Source: CAZBGQ01 sp964491515
Lineage (GTDB): Bacteria; Patescibacteriota; Gracilibacteria; UBA1369; UBA12473
Direction of reading: 5' to 3'
Assembly: GCA_964491515.1 (NCBI GenBank)
Contig: CAZBGQ010000002.1
Coordinates: forward strand, 77,989-141,988
DNA length: 64,000 bases
The notes under the pieces are model-generated. The model ran no database searches. It was not told the DNA's origin and was given only the letters and a program-made list of their open reading frames with translations. The translations under genes were made by a program, and so were the position numbers. Each line of letters starts with the position of its first letter. Positions within the stretch are counted from its first letter, which is position 1. Below are positions 24,293 to 33,054 of the stretch, one piece after another.

Positions 24293-24787
24293 ATGCGAAG
24301 CGTTAACAAAGTTATTCTCATCGGTAATGTGACTCGAAACCCAGAAACACGTCATACCCAAGGAGGCCAAGCGGTCTGTACTTTCGGGTTGGCCACTAAT
24401 CGAGAATGGGTCACCGCAGACGGACGGAAGAAGAATTCCGCAGAATACCACGAATTAGTTGCGTGGGCACAACTTGCCGACATCTGCCAAAAATACGTCA
24501 ACAAAGGAAAGCTTCTCTACATTGAGGGCTACCTTAAAACACGTAGCTGGGACACCCCAGAAGGCATTCGAAAATTCAAAACTGAAGTCGTAGTAAAAGA
24601 CATGATCATGCTTGAGAAAAAAAGTGATGATTCAGGTGAATACGTTCCCACTGGGGAAAAATTCTCAAGCGATAGCGACTACAGTATGAACGACTTAGGC
24701 AGCGTCGATGAAGAAACTTCAACCGAGAAAGATGATACTAGTAACGAACTAGACCAAAGCTTCCTAGATGATGAGCTAGGACTATAA
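24293..24787 (+). CDS. ssb: Single-stranded DNA-binding protein
   Basis: Coats ssDNA in replication and repair. 164 residues: an OB fold (1-108, NKVILIGNVTRNPETRHTQGG, FGLATNREW, GKLLYIEGYLKTRSW) and an acidic Ser/Asp/Glu tail. The last residues are DDELGL, an acidic-hydrophobic tip in place of the common DDDIPF. Located between rpoB and rpoC, with 40 bp gaps and no terminator, so it should be made with the polymerase subunits. No Shine-Dalgarno. Confidence 0.95.
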   Translation: MRSVNKVILIGNVTRNPETRHTQGGQAVCTFGLATNREWVTADGRKKNSAEYHELVAWAQLADICQKYVNKGKLLYIEGYLKTRSWDTPEGIRKFKTEVVVKDMIMLEKKSDDSGEYVPTGEKFSSDSDYSMNDLGSVDEETSTEKDDTSNELDQSFLDDELGL

Positions 24788-24805
24788 CTCCAAAAAAACC
24801 ACACA

Positions 24806-24816
24806 CTATCAACTAA
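24806..24816 (+). repeat. CTATCAACTAA leader module (rpoC)
   Basis: Exact 11-mer, 12 bp before the rpoC ATG. Confidence 0.6.
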
Positions 24817-24828
24817 AAAATTCCCCAC

Positions 24829-27800
24829 ATGTCTCAACAGAACAACAACAATAAAGCGCCTCTAGATTTCGATGGCATCGCGATCTCTATTTCTTCCCCC
24901 GAAGAAATCTTGTCGTGGTCTCACGGTGAAGTCAAAAAGCCAGAAACCATCAACTATCGCACACAGAAACCTGAACGTGATGGGCTGTTCTGTGAAAAAA
25001 TATTTGGACCAACTAAAAACTGGGAATGTTACTGTGGAAAATACAAAAGAATTCGCTACAAAGGAGTAATTTGTGAAAAATGTGGGGTAGAAGTTACCCG
25101 ATCAATCGTACGTCGCGAACGTATGGCTCACATCAAGCTAGCAGTACCTGTTACTCATATTTGGTTCTTACGGTCTACTCCAAGTCGCATCGGACTATTA
25201 CTCAATCTACCCGTAAAAACCATTGAACAAGTAGTTTACTTTGCTGCCTACATCGTCACATACGTAGATGAGAAAGCTAAAGAAGAAACATTCGAACAAC
25301 TCAACGAAGAATTCAAAACTTTCAAGCAAAAAATTCAAAAAGAATTCAAAGAAAAACTAGCAGAAGCTAAAGATAAAAAGTTACTCAAAGAAGTAGAAGA
25401 CGAAATGGCCCTTCGAGTTGAAGAGCTCACCGCTCAACACAACACCGCCAAAGACGAACTCAATGAGATCGAATTTGGAGCTGTTCTCTCTGAACTTTCC
25501 TACAGAGACATGTCTATGAAATTTGGACATGCCTTCAAAGCTGGGACTGGAGGAGAAGCAATTCGAGAAGTAATCCAAAGCATGAATCTAGAAGAGCTCA
25601 AACTATCCCTAGAAGAACAACTCAAAAAAGCCAGTGGCCAAAAGCAAAAGAAACTAACCAAACGTCTCAAGTTTATTGGAAGCACACTCAAGGCTGGAAT
25701 CAAGCCAGAATGGATGGTGCTCTCAATCCTTCCTATCATCCCGCCAGACCTACGACCGATGGTGCAATTGGACGGAGGACGTTTCGCTGCTTCAGATCTA
25801 AACGATCTTTATCGCCGTGTTATCAACCGTAACAATCGCCTAAAACGCCTCATGTCTATTGGAGCTCCCGAAGTTATCTGCCGTAACGAAAAACGTATGC
25901 TTCAGGAAGCGGTGGATGCACTTCTAAACAACAGTGCACGTCAAAGCCGTACCGTATTCAACACAGGAGACAAACGAAAACTACGATCACTCTCCGACAT
26001 GCTTAAAGGTAAGCAAGGACGTTTCCGTCAAAATCTACTTGGGAAACGTGTCGATTACTCTGGTCGTTCCGTTATTGTGGTAGGACCTAAACTTCAACTA
26101 CATCAATGTGGACTTCCTAAAGCCATGGCGCTCGAACTATTCAAACCATTTGTCATCGGACAGCTCATTCGAGACGGCTACGCTCACAACATCAAAAACG
26201 CAGAACGTTTAATCATTGCAGGAAAACGTGAAGTATGGGATATCCTCGAACGCGTAACCAACGATCACTACGTACTATTGAATCGTGCCCCTACCCTTCA
26301 TCGTTTGGGTATTCAGGCCTTTCAACCCGTTCTAGTAGAAGGTAAAGCCATCAAAATCCATCCTCTTGTCTGTGCCGCCTTTAACGCTGATTTCGATGGA
26401 GATCAAATGGCTGTGCACGTGCCTCTTTCTAAGAGAGCTCAAGTAGAAGCTCATGACCTAATGAGTTCAGCTCGTAATCTTCTCAAACCTTCCTCCGGTG
26501 AACCCATCACAAGCCCAACGCAGGATATGGTACTTGGATGTTACTTCCTCACTCAAGCTCACGACGGGAAACACGGTGAAGGAATGACCTTTGTTGATGT
26601 CGGCGAAGCACTCCGTGCTTACGATCTTGGACATGTCCACCTTCAAGCTAAAATCAAAGCTCGTATAAACGGCGAAATTCTCGAAACCTCAGTGGGACGA
26701 CTCATCTTCAACGAACTACTACCTGAAGGAATTGACTACCAAAACGAAGCATTGAATAAAAAGAAATTAGCAAACCTCATTGCTCTTTCCTACAACCTTC
26801 ATGGGATTGATGTGACCGCCAAACTATCTGATGCCATCAAGAAAACCGGATTCGAATACGCAACAAAATCCGGACTTTCAATCAGCGCCGCTGACATGGT
26901 CGTTCCTCAAACTAAATACGCCATCGTTGACGACGCGTCCGATATGGTTAAAAAGATCAACAACCAATACTGGAAAGGATTGGTGACCAATCACGAACGA
27001 CGACATCACACCATCAAAGTATGGTCTGACGCAAAGTCAGCCATCACCAAAACCATGGTCAATAACTTTGACCGAGAAAACCACATTTTCTACATGGTCG
27101 ACTCTGGAGCTCGTGGTAACTGGGGACAGGTCACTCAGCTATGTGGAATCAAGGGACTCGTAGCCAATCCAGCTGGTGAAACCATCGAACTTCCAATTAG
27201 GTCAAATCTGAAAGAAGGATTTACGATTTTGGAATACTTTATTGCGACCCATGGTGGACGTAAAGGTAAATCTGACACCGCACTTAAAACCGCTGAAGCT
27301 GGATACCTCACCCGTCGTTTGGTGGATGCCGTTCAAGATGTGGTCATTAAACAAAATGACTGTGGACGTAATGTTGAGTACATAATCTCAAAAGAAGAAA
27401 GCGAACGACTAGGGGAAGACTTTGGTCGCCGTATTGACGGACGTGTTCTTTCTAGCAAACTTGCCACTCCCGATGGGAAAAAAGTAATCGCAAAGAAAGG
27501 AGACATTATTGATGATCAGACCATGAATAAGATCATCGAATTTAAAATCGATAAAGTGCCGATTCGAAGCATCCTAACCTGTGCCACTCGAAACGGAATC
27601 TGCCAAATGTGTTACGGACGTGATCTTGGGACCAATAAACCGGTTCAACTTGGAACCGCCATTGGAATTATTGCCGCACAAAGTATCGGTGAGCCAGGAA
27701 CTCAGCTAACCATGCGTACCTTCCACATGGGAGGTGTGGCGGAAGGAGCTGATATCACACAAGGTCTAACACGCGTTGAAGAACTATTTGAAGCTCGTCC

Positions 27801-28659
27801 GCCTAAAAGTGCTGCTGTCCTCAGTGAGAAGAAAGGCCGAGTGAAAATTCATCGCAAAGGAAAACTCACTGAAGTAGCCATCATTGCAGAGGAAAAATCC
27901 GAAAAAATCTATGCATTGCCAACCAAATCAGAGGTACATGTTAAGGTCGGAGATAAATTTTCAGCTAAAGACACACTGGCTGAAAACAAAACTACCAAGA
28001 TGACCGTAAAGGCTGAAGAAAGCGGCAAAGTTCTCAAGGTCACCAAAGATAAAATCGTGATTGAAAGCGAGGCAGCAGTAGAAGAAACTTACAAAATTCC
28101 TCACGAACGAACCGTTGTCGTAAAAAATGGAGATCTTATTGCCCCAGGTCAAACATTGACCAACGGACACCGAAATCTTCGTGAAATGCTGGCACTTTCT
28201 GACCTTCTAGAAGTTCAAAAATATATCTTGGATGAAGTACAGGTAATCTACGCATCACAAGGGCAAAAGATTAATGACAAACATCTAGAGATCATCGTAC
28301 GACAAATGTTCTCAAAGGTACGTATAGTCAGTCCAAATGGCAGCACCTACCTAGCCGGGGAAATCATCGATCACATCGCCTTCGAGCAAGAAAACAAGAA
28401 ACTCAAAGAAAAGAAAAAAGAAGAAGCAACAGGAGAACGACTACTTCTTGGATTGACTCGAATCTCGCTACAAACCGAAAGTTGGCTGTCTGCTGCATCC
28501 TTCCAGGAAACCATTCGTGTCCTGGTTGAAGCCGCAACCACCCGCAAGATCGACGAACTCCAAGGACTCAAAGAAAACGTCATCATCGGTAAGTTAATCC
28601 CTGCGGGAGCTACTTTCCGTCGAATGCAAGGGATAGAAGAAACACCGATTGAAAGCTAA
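24829..28659 (+). CDS. rpoC: RNA polymerase beta' subunit
   Basis: 1276 residues. N-terminal zinc site CYCGKYK ... CEKCGVEV near 67-90, a charged coiled-coil stretch near 147-210 (EKAKEETFEQLNEEF), the catalytic NADFDGDQMAVH at 519-530, the second zinc site with CATRNGICQMC near 924, and the trigger-loop region with GTQLTMRTFHMGG. ATG 24829 is preceded by the CTATCAACTAA module and no Shine-Dalgarno. Separated from rpoB by ssb. Confidence 0.98.
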   Translation: MSQQNNNNKAPLDFDGIAISISSPEEILSWSHGEVKKPETINYRTQKPERDGLFCEKIFGPTKNWECYCGKYKRIRYKGVICEKCGVEVTRSIVRRERMAHIKLAVPVTHIWFLRSTPSRIGLLLNLPVKTIEQVVYFAAYIVTYVDEKAKEETFEQLNEEFKTFKQKIQKEFKEKLAEAKDKKLLKEVEDEMALRVEELTAQHNTAKDELNEIEFGAVLSELSYRDMSMKFGHAFKAGTGGEAIREVIQSMNLEELKLSLEEQLKKASGQKQKKLTKRLKFIGSTLKAGIKPEWMVLSILPIIPPDLRPMVQLDGGRFAASDLNDLYRRVINRNNRLKRLMSIGAPEVICRNEKRMLQEAVDALLNNSARQSRTVFNTGDKRKLRSLSDMLKGKQGRFRQNLLGKRVDYSGRSVIVVGPKLQLHQCGLPKAMALELFKPFVIGQLIRDGYAHNIKNAERLIIAGKREVWDILERVTNDHYVLLNRAPTLHRLGIQAFQPVLVEGKAIKIHPLVCAAFNADFDGDQMAVHVPLSKRAQVEAHDLMSSARNLLKPSSGEPITSPTQDMVLGCYFLTQAHDGKHGEGMTFVDVGEALRAYDLGHVHLQAKIKARINGEILETSVGRLIFNELLPEGIDYQNEALNKKKLANLIALSYNLHGIDVTAKLSDAIKKTGFEYATKSGLSISAADMVVPQTKYAIVDDASDMVKKINNQYWKGLVTNHERRHHTIKVWSDAKSAITKTMVNNFDRENHIFYMVDSGARGNWGQVTQLCGIKGLVANPAGETIELPIRSNLKEGFTILEYFIATHGGRKGKSDTALKTAEAGYLTRRLVDAVQDVVIKQNDCGRNVEYIISKEESERLGEDFGRRIDGRVLSSKLATPDGKKVIAKKGDIIDDQTMNKIIEFKIDKVPIRSILTCATRNGICQMCYGRDLGTNKPVQLGTAIGIIAAQSIGEPGTQLTMRTFHMGGVAEGADITQGLTRVEELFEARPPKSAAVLSEKKGRVKIHRKGKLTEVAIIAEEKSEKIYALPTKSEVHVKVGDKFSAKDTLAENKTTKMTVKAEESGKVLKVTKDKIVIESEAAVEETYKIPHERTVVVKNGDLIAPGQTLTNGHRNLREMLALSDLLEVQKYILDEVQVIYASQGQKINDKHLEIIVRQMFSKVRIVSPNGSTYLAGEIIDHIAFEQENKKLKEKKKEEATGERLLLGLTRISLQTESWLSAASFQETIRVLVEAATTRKIDELQGLKENVIIGKLIPAGATFRRMQGIEETPIES

Positions 28660-28676
28660 TCACGGGTGAAATCCTC

Positions 28677-28703
28677 TTGCATCCCCCATTAAATTGCTAT
28701 AAA
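28677..28703 (+). promoter_or_regulatory. rpsL (str region) promoter
   Basis: TTGCAT (28677-28682), 15 bp, TATAAA (28698-28703). The tuf promoter shares the style CTCTTGC.TCCC around the -35 box. Confidence 0.55.
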
Positions 28704-28722
28704 GTCCTCTCGCTACAAGAAG

Positions 28723-28755
28723 ACTAAAAGCTAAAAACTACCAATTAAAAACTAG
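28723..28755 (+). repeat. ACTA-type leader repeats before rpsL
   Basis: ACTAAAAGCTAAAAACTACC then AATTAAAAACTAG, ending 4 bp before the ATG. Includes an exact CTAAAAACTA at 28731-28740. Confidence 0.6.
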
Positions 28756-28759
28756 CTTA

Positions 28760-29173
28760 ATGCCAACTATCAACCAACTCATCCGAAAACCTCGTTCCTC
28801 CAAAAGGAAGAAGAGCAAATCACCTGCAATGCAGCAAATCTTCAACACGATTAAAAATCGTTCCTCTAAATTGAGTTGCCCTCAGAAACGTGGTGTATGT
28901 ATCAAAGTAACGACCATGACACCAAAGAAACCGAACTCTGCGCTTCGTAAAATTGCTCGTGTTCGATTGACCAATGGAATCGAAGTAAATGCCTACATCC
29001 CTGGAGAAGGACACAACCTTCAAGAACACTCCGTGGTCCTCATTCGTGGAGGCCGCGTGAAAGATCTTCCCGGTGTACGTTATCATATTCTCCGCGGTAC
29101 ACTTGATACTCAAGGTGTCGCCGATCGTAAACAAAGCCGTTCTCTCTACGGTACTAAGCGTCCTAAAAAATAA
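28760..29173 (+). CDS. rpsL: Ribosomal protein S12
   Basis: Decoding-centre protein of the 30S subunit. 137 residues. PTINQLIRKPR and the loop TTMTPKKPNSALRK (streptomycin region, both lysines kept) are clear. About 12 extra residues (MQQIFNTIKNRSSKLS) separate KSKSPA from CPQKRGVC; comparable insertions are known in S12 of lactobacilli. First gene of the str region; rpsG follows 27 bp later. Confidence 0.98.
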   Translation: MPTINQLIRKPRSSKRKKSKSPAMQQIFNTIKNRSSKLSCPQKRGVCIKVTTMTPKKPNSALRKIARVRLTNGIEVNAYIPGEGHNLQEHSVVLIRGGRVKDLPGVRYHILRGTLDTQGVADRKQSRSLYGTKRPKK

Positions 29174-29200
29174 TCATCTTCGATTTAACGACTCACAACT

Positions 29201-29662
29201 ATGTCTACTGCGACCAAGCATGCCCAACACATTCCTGAAGGATCTACTATCCTCCAAGAACGATTCATCAACTACATCATGCACGATGGGAAAAAGAGCA
29301 TCGCTCGACGTATTTTCAAAGACATTCTTAGCGAAATTCAAGAAAAAGGACACAGCAACCCAGAACAAATATTTGAAAAGGCACTCGAGAACATCAAGCC
29401 TTCTATGGAAGTTCGCCCTAAACGTATTGGAGGGGCTGTCTATCAAATTCCGATTGAGGTCAAACCCAATCGACGTATCATGTTATCATTTCGTTGGATC
29501 CTCGGAGCTGCTCGAAAAGAAAAAGGAACACCCATTGCTCACCGTATAGCCAAACAGTTGCTCGAAGCAGCTGAAGGCATGGGAGCTGCAGTTAAGAAAA
29601 AGGAAGACACACACAAGATGGCAGCAGCCAACAAGGCTTTTGCTCATTATGCACGTTACTAG
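29201..29662 (+). CDS. rpsG: Ribosomal protein S7
   Basis: Nucleates assembly of the 30S head by binding the 3' domain of 16S rRNA. 153 residues, normal length, with FINYIMHDGKKSIARRIF, FEKALENIKPSMEVRPKRIGGAVYQ-type core and RMLSFRW-like RRIMLSFRWIL, then the helical C-terminus. Followed by two small membrane-associated genes that split it from fusA, so the classical rpsL-rpsG-fusA-tuf order is interrupted. Confidence 0.97.
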   Translation: MSTATKHAQHIPEGSTILQERFINYIMHDGKKSIARRIFKDILSEIQEKGHSNPEQIFEKALENIKPSMEVRPKRIGGAVYQIPIEVKPNRRIMLSFRWILGAARKEKGTPIAHRIAKQLLEAAEGMGAAVKKKEDTHKMAAANKAFAHYARY

Positions 29663-29724
29663 GTTCACTCCTTCTTCCCAAATCATGTAAATCAATGTAA
29701 AATCACTCTTGTGGTGGTTTTTTT

Positions 29725-29756
29725 CTATCAACTAAGAACTATCAACTAAAAACTAG
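29725..29756 (+). repeat. Tandem CTATCAACTAA modules before the lipoprotein gene
   Basis: Two exact copies of CTATCAACTAA (29725-29735 and 29739-29749), the second overlapping a CTAAAAACTA (29746-29755), then a C-rich spacer before ATG 29774. Upstream, ATCACTCTTGTGGT followed by a seven-T run may be a weak terminator after rpsG. Confidence 0.6.
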
Positions 29757-29773
29757 CCCCTAACCCCTCCCCA

Positions 29774-30295
29774 ATGTTCTCCCGACGCCTCCCCCTATTA
29801 TTACTTGGATGTTCCCTACTATCATTTCTAGCAACCGGCTGCCTAGATTCAGACAAACTTTCTGTTGTTGAATATAACAACGCCGTTGTCGGTACATTGA
29901 ATGACACTTCTTCAGCGATTGAAGGAAGCACTGTTACTTATGATGAAGAAATCCCCAATATTGTAACCGAAAGCTCGGCCATTGACGCTACCGCCGTAGA
30001 AGGTACATACATTGAAGCACTCACTAAAACAGATGCCGCAGAACAAGTACTTACACTATTAAGCGCCAACGAAGCACAACAAGCCGAGGTTCAAACAAAA
30101 TTCACTCCCTACCTTGAGCTCGCCAGAACTTACCTCCATACATACAACGATATGGTCAACTATTACAAGAATGGCGACTACAAAGAAAGCCTAGACAACG
30201 TAGCCACATTCGATCAAGACCTCCACAATCAATATAATGAATTCATTAAAGCCAACAATGAACTTGTAGATATCCTCGCGGGATTCGTAAAATAA
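29774..30295 (+). CDS. Lipoprotein, helical, unknown
   Basis: 173 residues. Signal peptide with lipobox LATGC (Cys23). The mature domain starts SDKLSVVEYNNAVVGTLND and is predicted mostly helical, ending YNEFIKANNELVDILAG. The pattern recalls helical lipoprotein domains of the DUF3829 type, but similarity is weak. Anchored outside the membrane. Sits in the str region with a module-bearing leader, so may be expressed with translation genes. Confidence 0.7.
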   Translation: MFSRRLPLLLLGCSLLSFLATGCLDSDKLSVVEYNNAVVGTLNDTSSAIEGSTVTYDEEIPNIVTESSAIDATAVEGTYIEALTKTDAAEQVLTLLSANEAQQAEVQTKFTPYLELARTYLHTYNDMVNYYKNGDYKESLDNVATFDQDLHNQYNEFIKANNELVDILAGFVK

Positions 30296-30300
30296 ATAAA

Positions 30301-30325
30301 ACTACCCACTAAGAACTAACATTAA
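30301..30325 (+). repeat. ACTA-type leader before the frameshifted membrane gene
   Basis: ACTACCCACTAAGAACTAACATTAACC, a looser version of the module, 11 bp before the ATG. Confidence 0.4.
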
Positions 30326-30336
30326 CCCCACCAACC

Positions 30337-30701
30337 ATGGAATTTGAAGTCGCCTATCAAACCGACCCAATGGTCTCACTCATCGTTGGAGTTATCACTT
30401 ACATCTATTTCGCCTATTCCCTTCAGGCCATTGCAAAAAAACAAACACACCCAACGGATGGATGGCCTGGGTACCTATTCTCAATGCCTTTCTACTTCTC
30501 AAGCTTGCAGGAAAACCAGCTTGGTGGTTCCTTCTCTTCCTCCTTCCCCTCATCAACTTAATCATCGCCATTATGGTCTGGATGGAAATTGCCGAAAAAT
30601 GTCACAAGCCAAAATGGACAGGACTTCTATTATTGGTACCTTTTGTAGGTATTTTAATCCCTGGCTACCTCGCATTTTCCAAGGATACAACAAAACAATA
30701 A
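30337..30701 (+). pseudogene. Small membrane protein gene with a frameshift (DUF5684-like)
   Basis: Frame one from ATG 30337 (VSLIVGVITYIYFAYSLQAIAKK...DGWP) and a second frame from 30462 (MAWVPILNAFLLLKLAGKPAWWFLL to SKDTTKQ) together give one ordinary membrane protein of about 120 residues with three hydrophobic helices, in the order expected for DUF5684-type proteins, where DGW is followed by MAWVP. The break is in GGATGGATGG, a 4-base repeat one unit short of restoring the frame. Either a slip mutation, an assembly error, a regulated -1 shift, or independent ORFs. Confidence 0.7.
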
Positions 30702-30745
30702 AGGAGCACCTAAAGGACCACACACGTTGAGGCGGCCTCGGACGC

Positions 30746-30773
30746 TTGACTTTACCTTTCCAATCCCTATAAT
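30746..30773 (+). promoter_or_regulatory. fusA promoter
   Basis: TTGACT (30746-30751), 16 bp, TATAAT (30768-30773), 78 bp before the ATG. Confidence 0.7.
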
Positions 30774-30813
30774 AACGCTGTTTTGAGGAGCGTTTATTAA
30801 AAAATGCCCCCAA

Positions 30814-30840
30814 CACTAAAAGCTAACAACTAATCTTAAC
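30814..30840 (+). repeat. ACTA-type leader repeats before fusA
   Basis: CACTAAAAGCTAACAACTAATC, 11 bp before the start codon, followed by a C-rich string ACTCCCCC. Confidence 0.55.
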
Positions 30841-30851
30841 TCCCCCATTTC

Positions 30852-32942
30852 ATGGCAGACGATCTAACAAAACTTCGTAATATTGGTATCTGTGCTCATA
30901 TTGATGCCGGAAAAACCACTACCACTGAACGTGTACTCTTTTATACTGGTGTAAGCCACAAAATAGGAGAAGTTCACGAAGGAGAGGCCACCATGGACTG
31001 GATGGAACAAGAACGAGAACGTGGAATCACCATCACCTCAGCGTGTACTACTTGTTACTGGACACCCCTCAATGGCGGAGACAAACACCGAGTCAACATC
31101 ATTGATACTCCTGGACACGTGGACTTCACCGTAGAAGTTGAACGTTCATTACGTGTACTCGATGGAGCTGTGGTTGTTTTTGATGGATCTCAAGGAGTTG
31201 AACCTCAATCCGAAACTGTATGGAGGCAAGCTGATAAATACAATGTGCCTCGTATGGCCTTCGTCAACAAAATGGATAAAACCGGTGGAGACTTCTACAT
31301 GAGTCTCAATTCTATCCACGAGCGTCTTAATAAAGATGCGGTTGCCATTCAACTTCCAATCGGAGAAGAAAACAACTTCGAAGGAATCATCGACCTAATG
31401 ACACGAAAAGCCTACGAATTTGATGGGAAAATGGGAGAAATTGTAAAAGAAATCGAAGTTCCAGAGGACATGAAAGAAAAAATGGAAGAATACCGTCACA
31501 TTTTAGTCGAACGTATCTCAGAAAACGACGAAAGCCTCACCGATAAATATTTAAACGATGAAGAGATCACCATCCCCGAACTCAAAAAGGCACTTCGCCA
31601 AGCAACCATCGACTTCACGTTGATCCCTGTCTTATGTGGAACCGCCCTTCAGAACAAAGGAGTTCAACTTCTTTTAGATGCAGTGATCGACTACCTACCT
31701 TCCCCAATGGATCTTCCATCCATGAAAGGAATCAACCCTGACACCGAAGAAGAAGAAGAAAGAAAACTAGACGAAAACGAACCATTCTCTGCTATCGCAT
31801 TTAAAATCGCAACCGATCCCTACATCGGAAAACTTTGCTTCTTCCGTGTGTACTCAGGAAAACTAGCAGCAGGAAGCTATGTCTACAACGCTACCACCGA
31901 CAAGAAAGAACGCATCGGACGTTTGGTTCAAATGCACTCCAACTCTCGCGAAGAAATTAAAGAAGTAAAAGCTGGAGACATTGCTGCCGCCGTTGGACTT
32001 AAGCAAACCTTCACCGGACACACTCTCTGTGACGAAAAGAGCCCGATATTACTTGAATCAATGACATTCCCTGAACCTGTGATCTCTATCGCCATCGAAC
32101 CTAAAACCAAAGCCGACCAAGAGAAGATGGGTATCGCACTTCAAAAACTGGCAGAAGAAGATCCAACATTCCGTGTTTTCTCCGATGAAGAAACTGGTCA
32201 GACCATTATCTCAGGAATGGGAGAACTCCACCTTGATATCATTGTGGATCGTCTCCGACGTGAATTCAAGGTTGAAGCCAACGTAGGGCAACCTCAAGTT
32301 GCCTACAGAGAAACCATCACTAAAGAAGTTAAAGCCGAAGAGAAATACTCCAAGCAAACTGGTGGCAAGGGTCAATACGGTCACGTACTCATGAAGATTT
32401 CGCCTAACGAAGCAGGAAAAGGATTCGAATTCATCAACTCAATTGTTGGAGGTAAAATTCCTAGAGAATACATCAACCCTTGTCAAAAAGGTGTAGAAGA
32501 AGCTATGACTCGCGGTATCATCGCCGGCTATCCAGTCGTTGACGTCAAAGTTGAACTCTACGATGGATCGTTCCATGATGTAGATTCCTCTGAAATGGCC
32601 TTTAAAATCGCTGCCTCAATCTGTTTCCGAGATGGAGCTCGAACTGCTGGCCCAGCCCTACTAGAACCAATCATGGCTGTAGAGTCCATCACTCCAGAAG
32701 ATTACATGGGAGATGTCATGGGAGATCTCAACTCACGTCGCGGACAAATCCAGGAGATGGGAGACCGAGGAACTGCCAAGTTCATCAAAGCACTCGTTCC
32801 ACTTTCAGAAATGTTCGGATATGCCACAGATCTTCGCTCAATGACCCAAGGTCGAGCGAGTTATGCCATGGAATTTGGACACTATGCATCTGCACCGAAA
32901 AACGTTGTAGAGAAGGTCAAAGCAGAGAAAGGAATTGCCTAA
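30852..32942 (+). CDS. fusA: Elongation factor G
   Basis: Translocase GTPase. 696 residues with G1 HIDAGKTTTTERVLFYTG near 17-34, the switch-I RGITITSA, G3 DTPGHVDF, G4 NKMDKTGG, and C-terminal domains IV-V (GMGELHLDIIVDRL, YGHVLMKISP). Domain order and length are standard. It has its own promoter, unlike the usual co-transcription from rpsL. tuf follows with a separate promoter. Confidence 0.98.
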   Translation: MADDLTKLRNIGICAHIDAGKTTTTERVLFYTGVSHKIGEVHEGEATMDWMEQERERGITITSACTTCYWTPLNGGDKHRVNIIDTPGHVDFTVEVERSLRVLDGAVVVFDGSQGVEPQSETVWRQADKYNVPRMAFVNKMDKTGGDFYMSLNSIHERLNKDAVAIQLPIGEENNFEGIIDLMTRKAYEFDGKMGEIVKEIEVPEDMKEKMEEYRHILVERISENDESLTDKYLNDEEITIPELKKALRQATIDFTLIPVLCGTALQNKGVQLLLDAVIDYLPSPMDLPSMKGINPDTEEEEERKLDENEPFSAIAFKIATDPYIGKLCFFRVYSGKLAAGSYVYNATTDKKERIGRLVQMHSNSREEIKEVKAGDIAAAVGLKQTFTGHTLCDEKSPILLESMTFPEPVISIAIEPKTKADQEKMGIALQKLAEEDPTFRVFSDEETGQTIISGMGELHLDIIVDRLRREFKVEANVGQPQVAYRETITKEVKAEEKYSKQTGGKGQYGHVLMKISPNEAGKGFEFINSIVGGKIPREYINPCQKGVEEAMTRGIIAGYPVVDVKVELYDGSFHDVDSSEMAFKIAASICFRDGARTAGPALLEPIMAVESITPEDYMGDVMGDLNSRRGQIQEMGDRGTAKFIKALVPLSEMFGYATDLRSMTQGRASYAMEFGHYASAPKNVVEKVKAEKGIA

Positions 32943-32963
32943 AGCATTTTCATGATTTTCTCT

Positions 32964-32992
32964 TGCCTCCCATTATTCCTTCCTTTATAATC
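32964..32992 (+). promoter_or_regulatory. tuf promoter
   Basis: TTGCCT (32964-32969), 17 bp, TATAAT (32987-32992). Leader 62 bp containing CATTCTTAACCTT (33035-33047), a 13-mer also found before the 12806 gene. Confidence 0.7.
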
Positions 32993-33054
32993 CCACGCGC
33001 ATGTCAGATTGATGTGCACTTTATACAAACTGTTCATTCTTAACCTTAGCCCAA

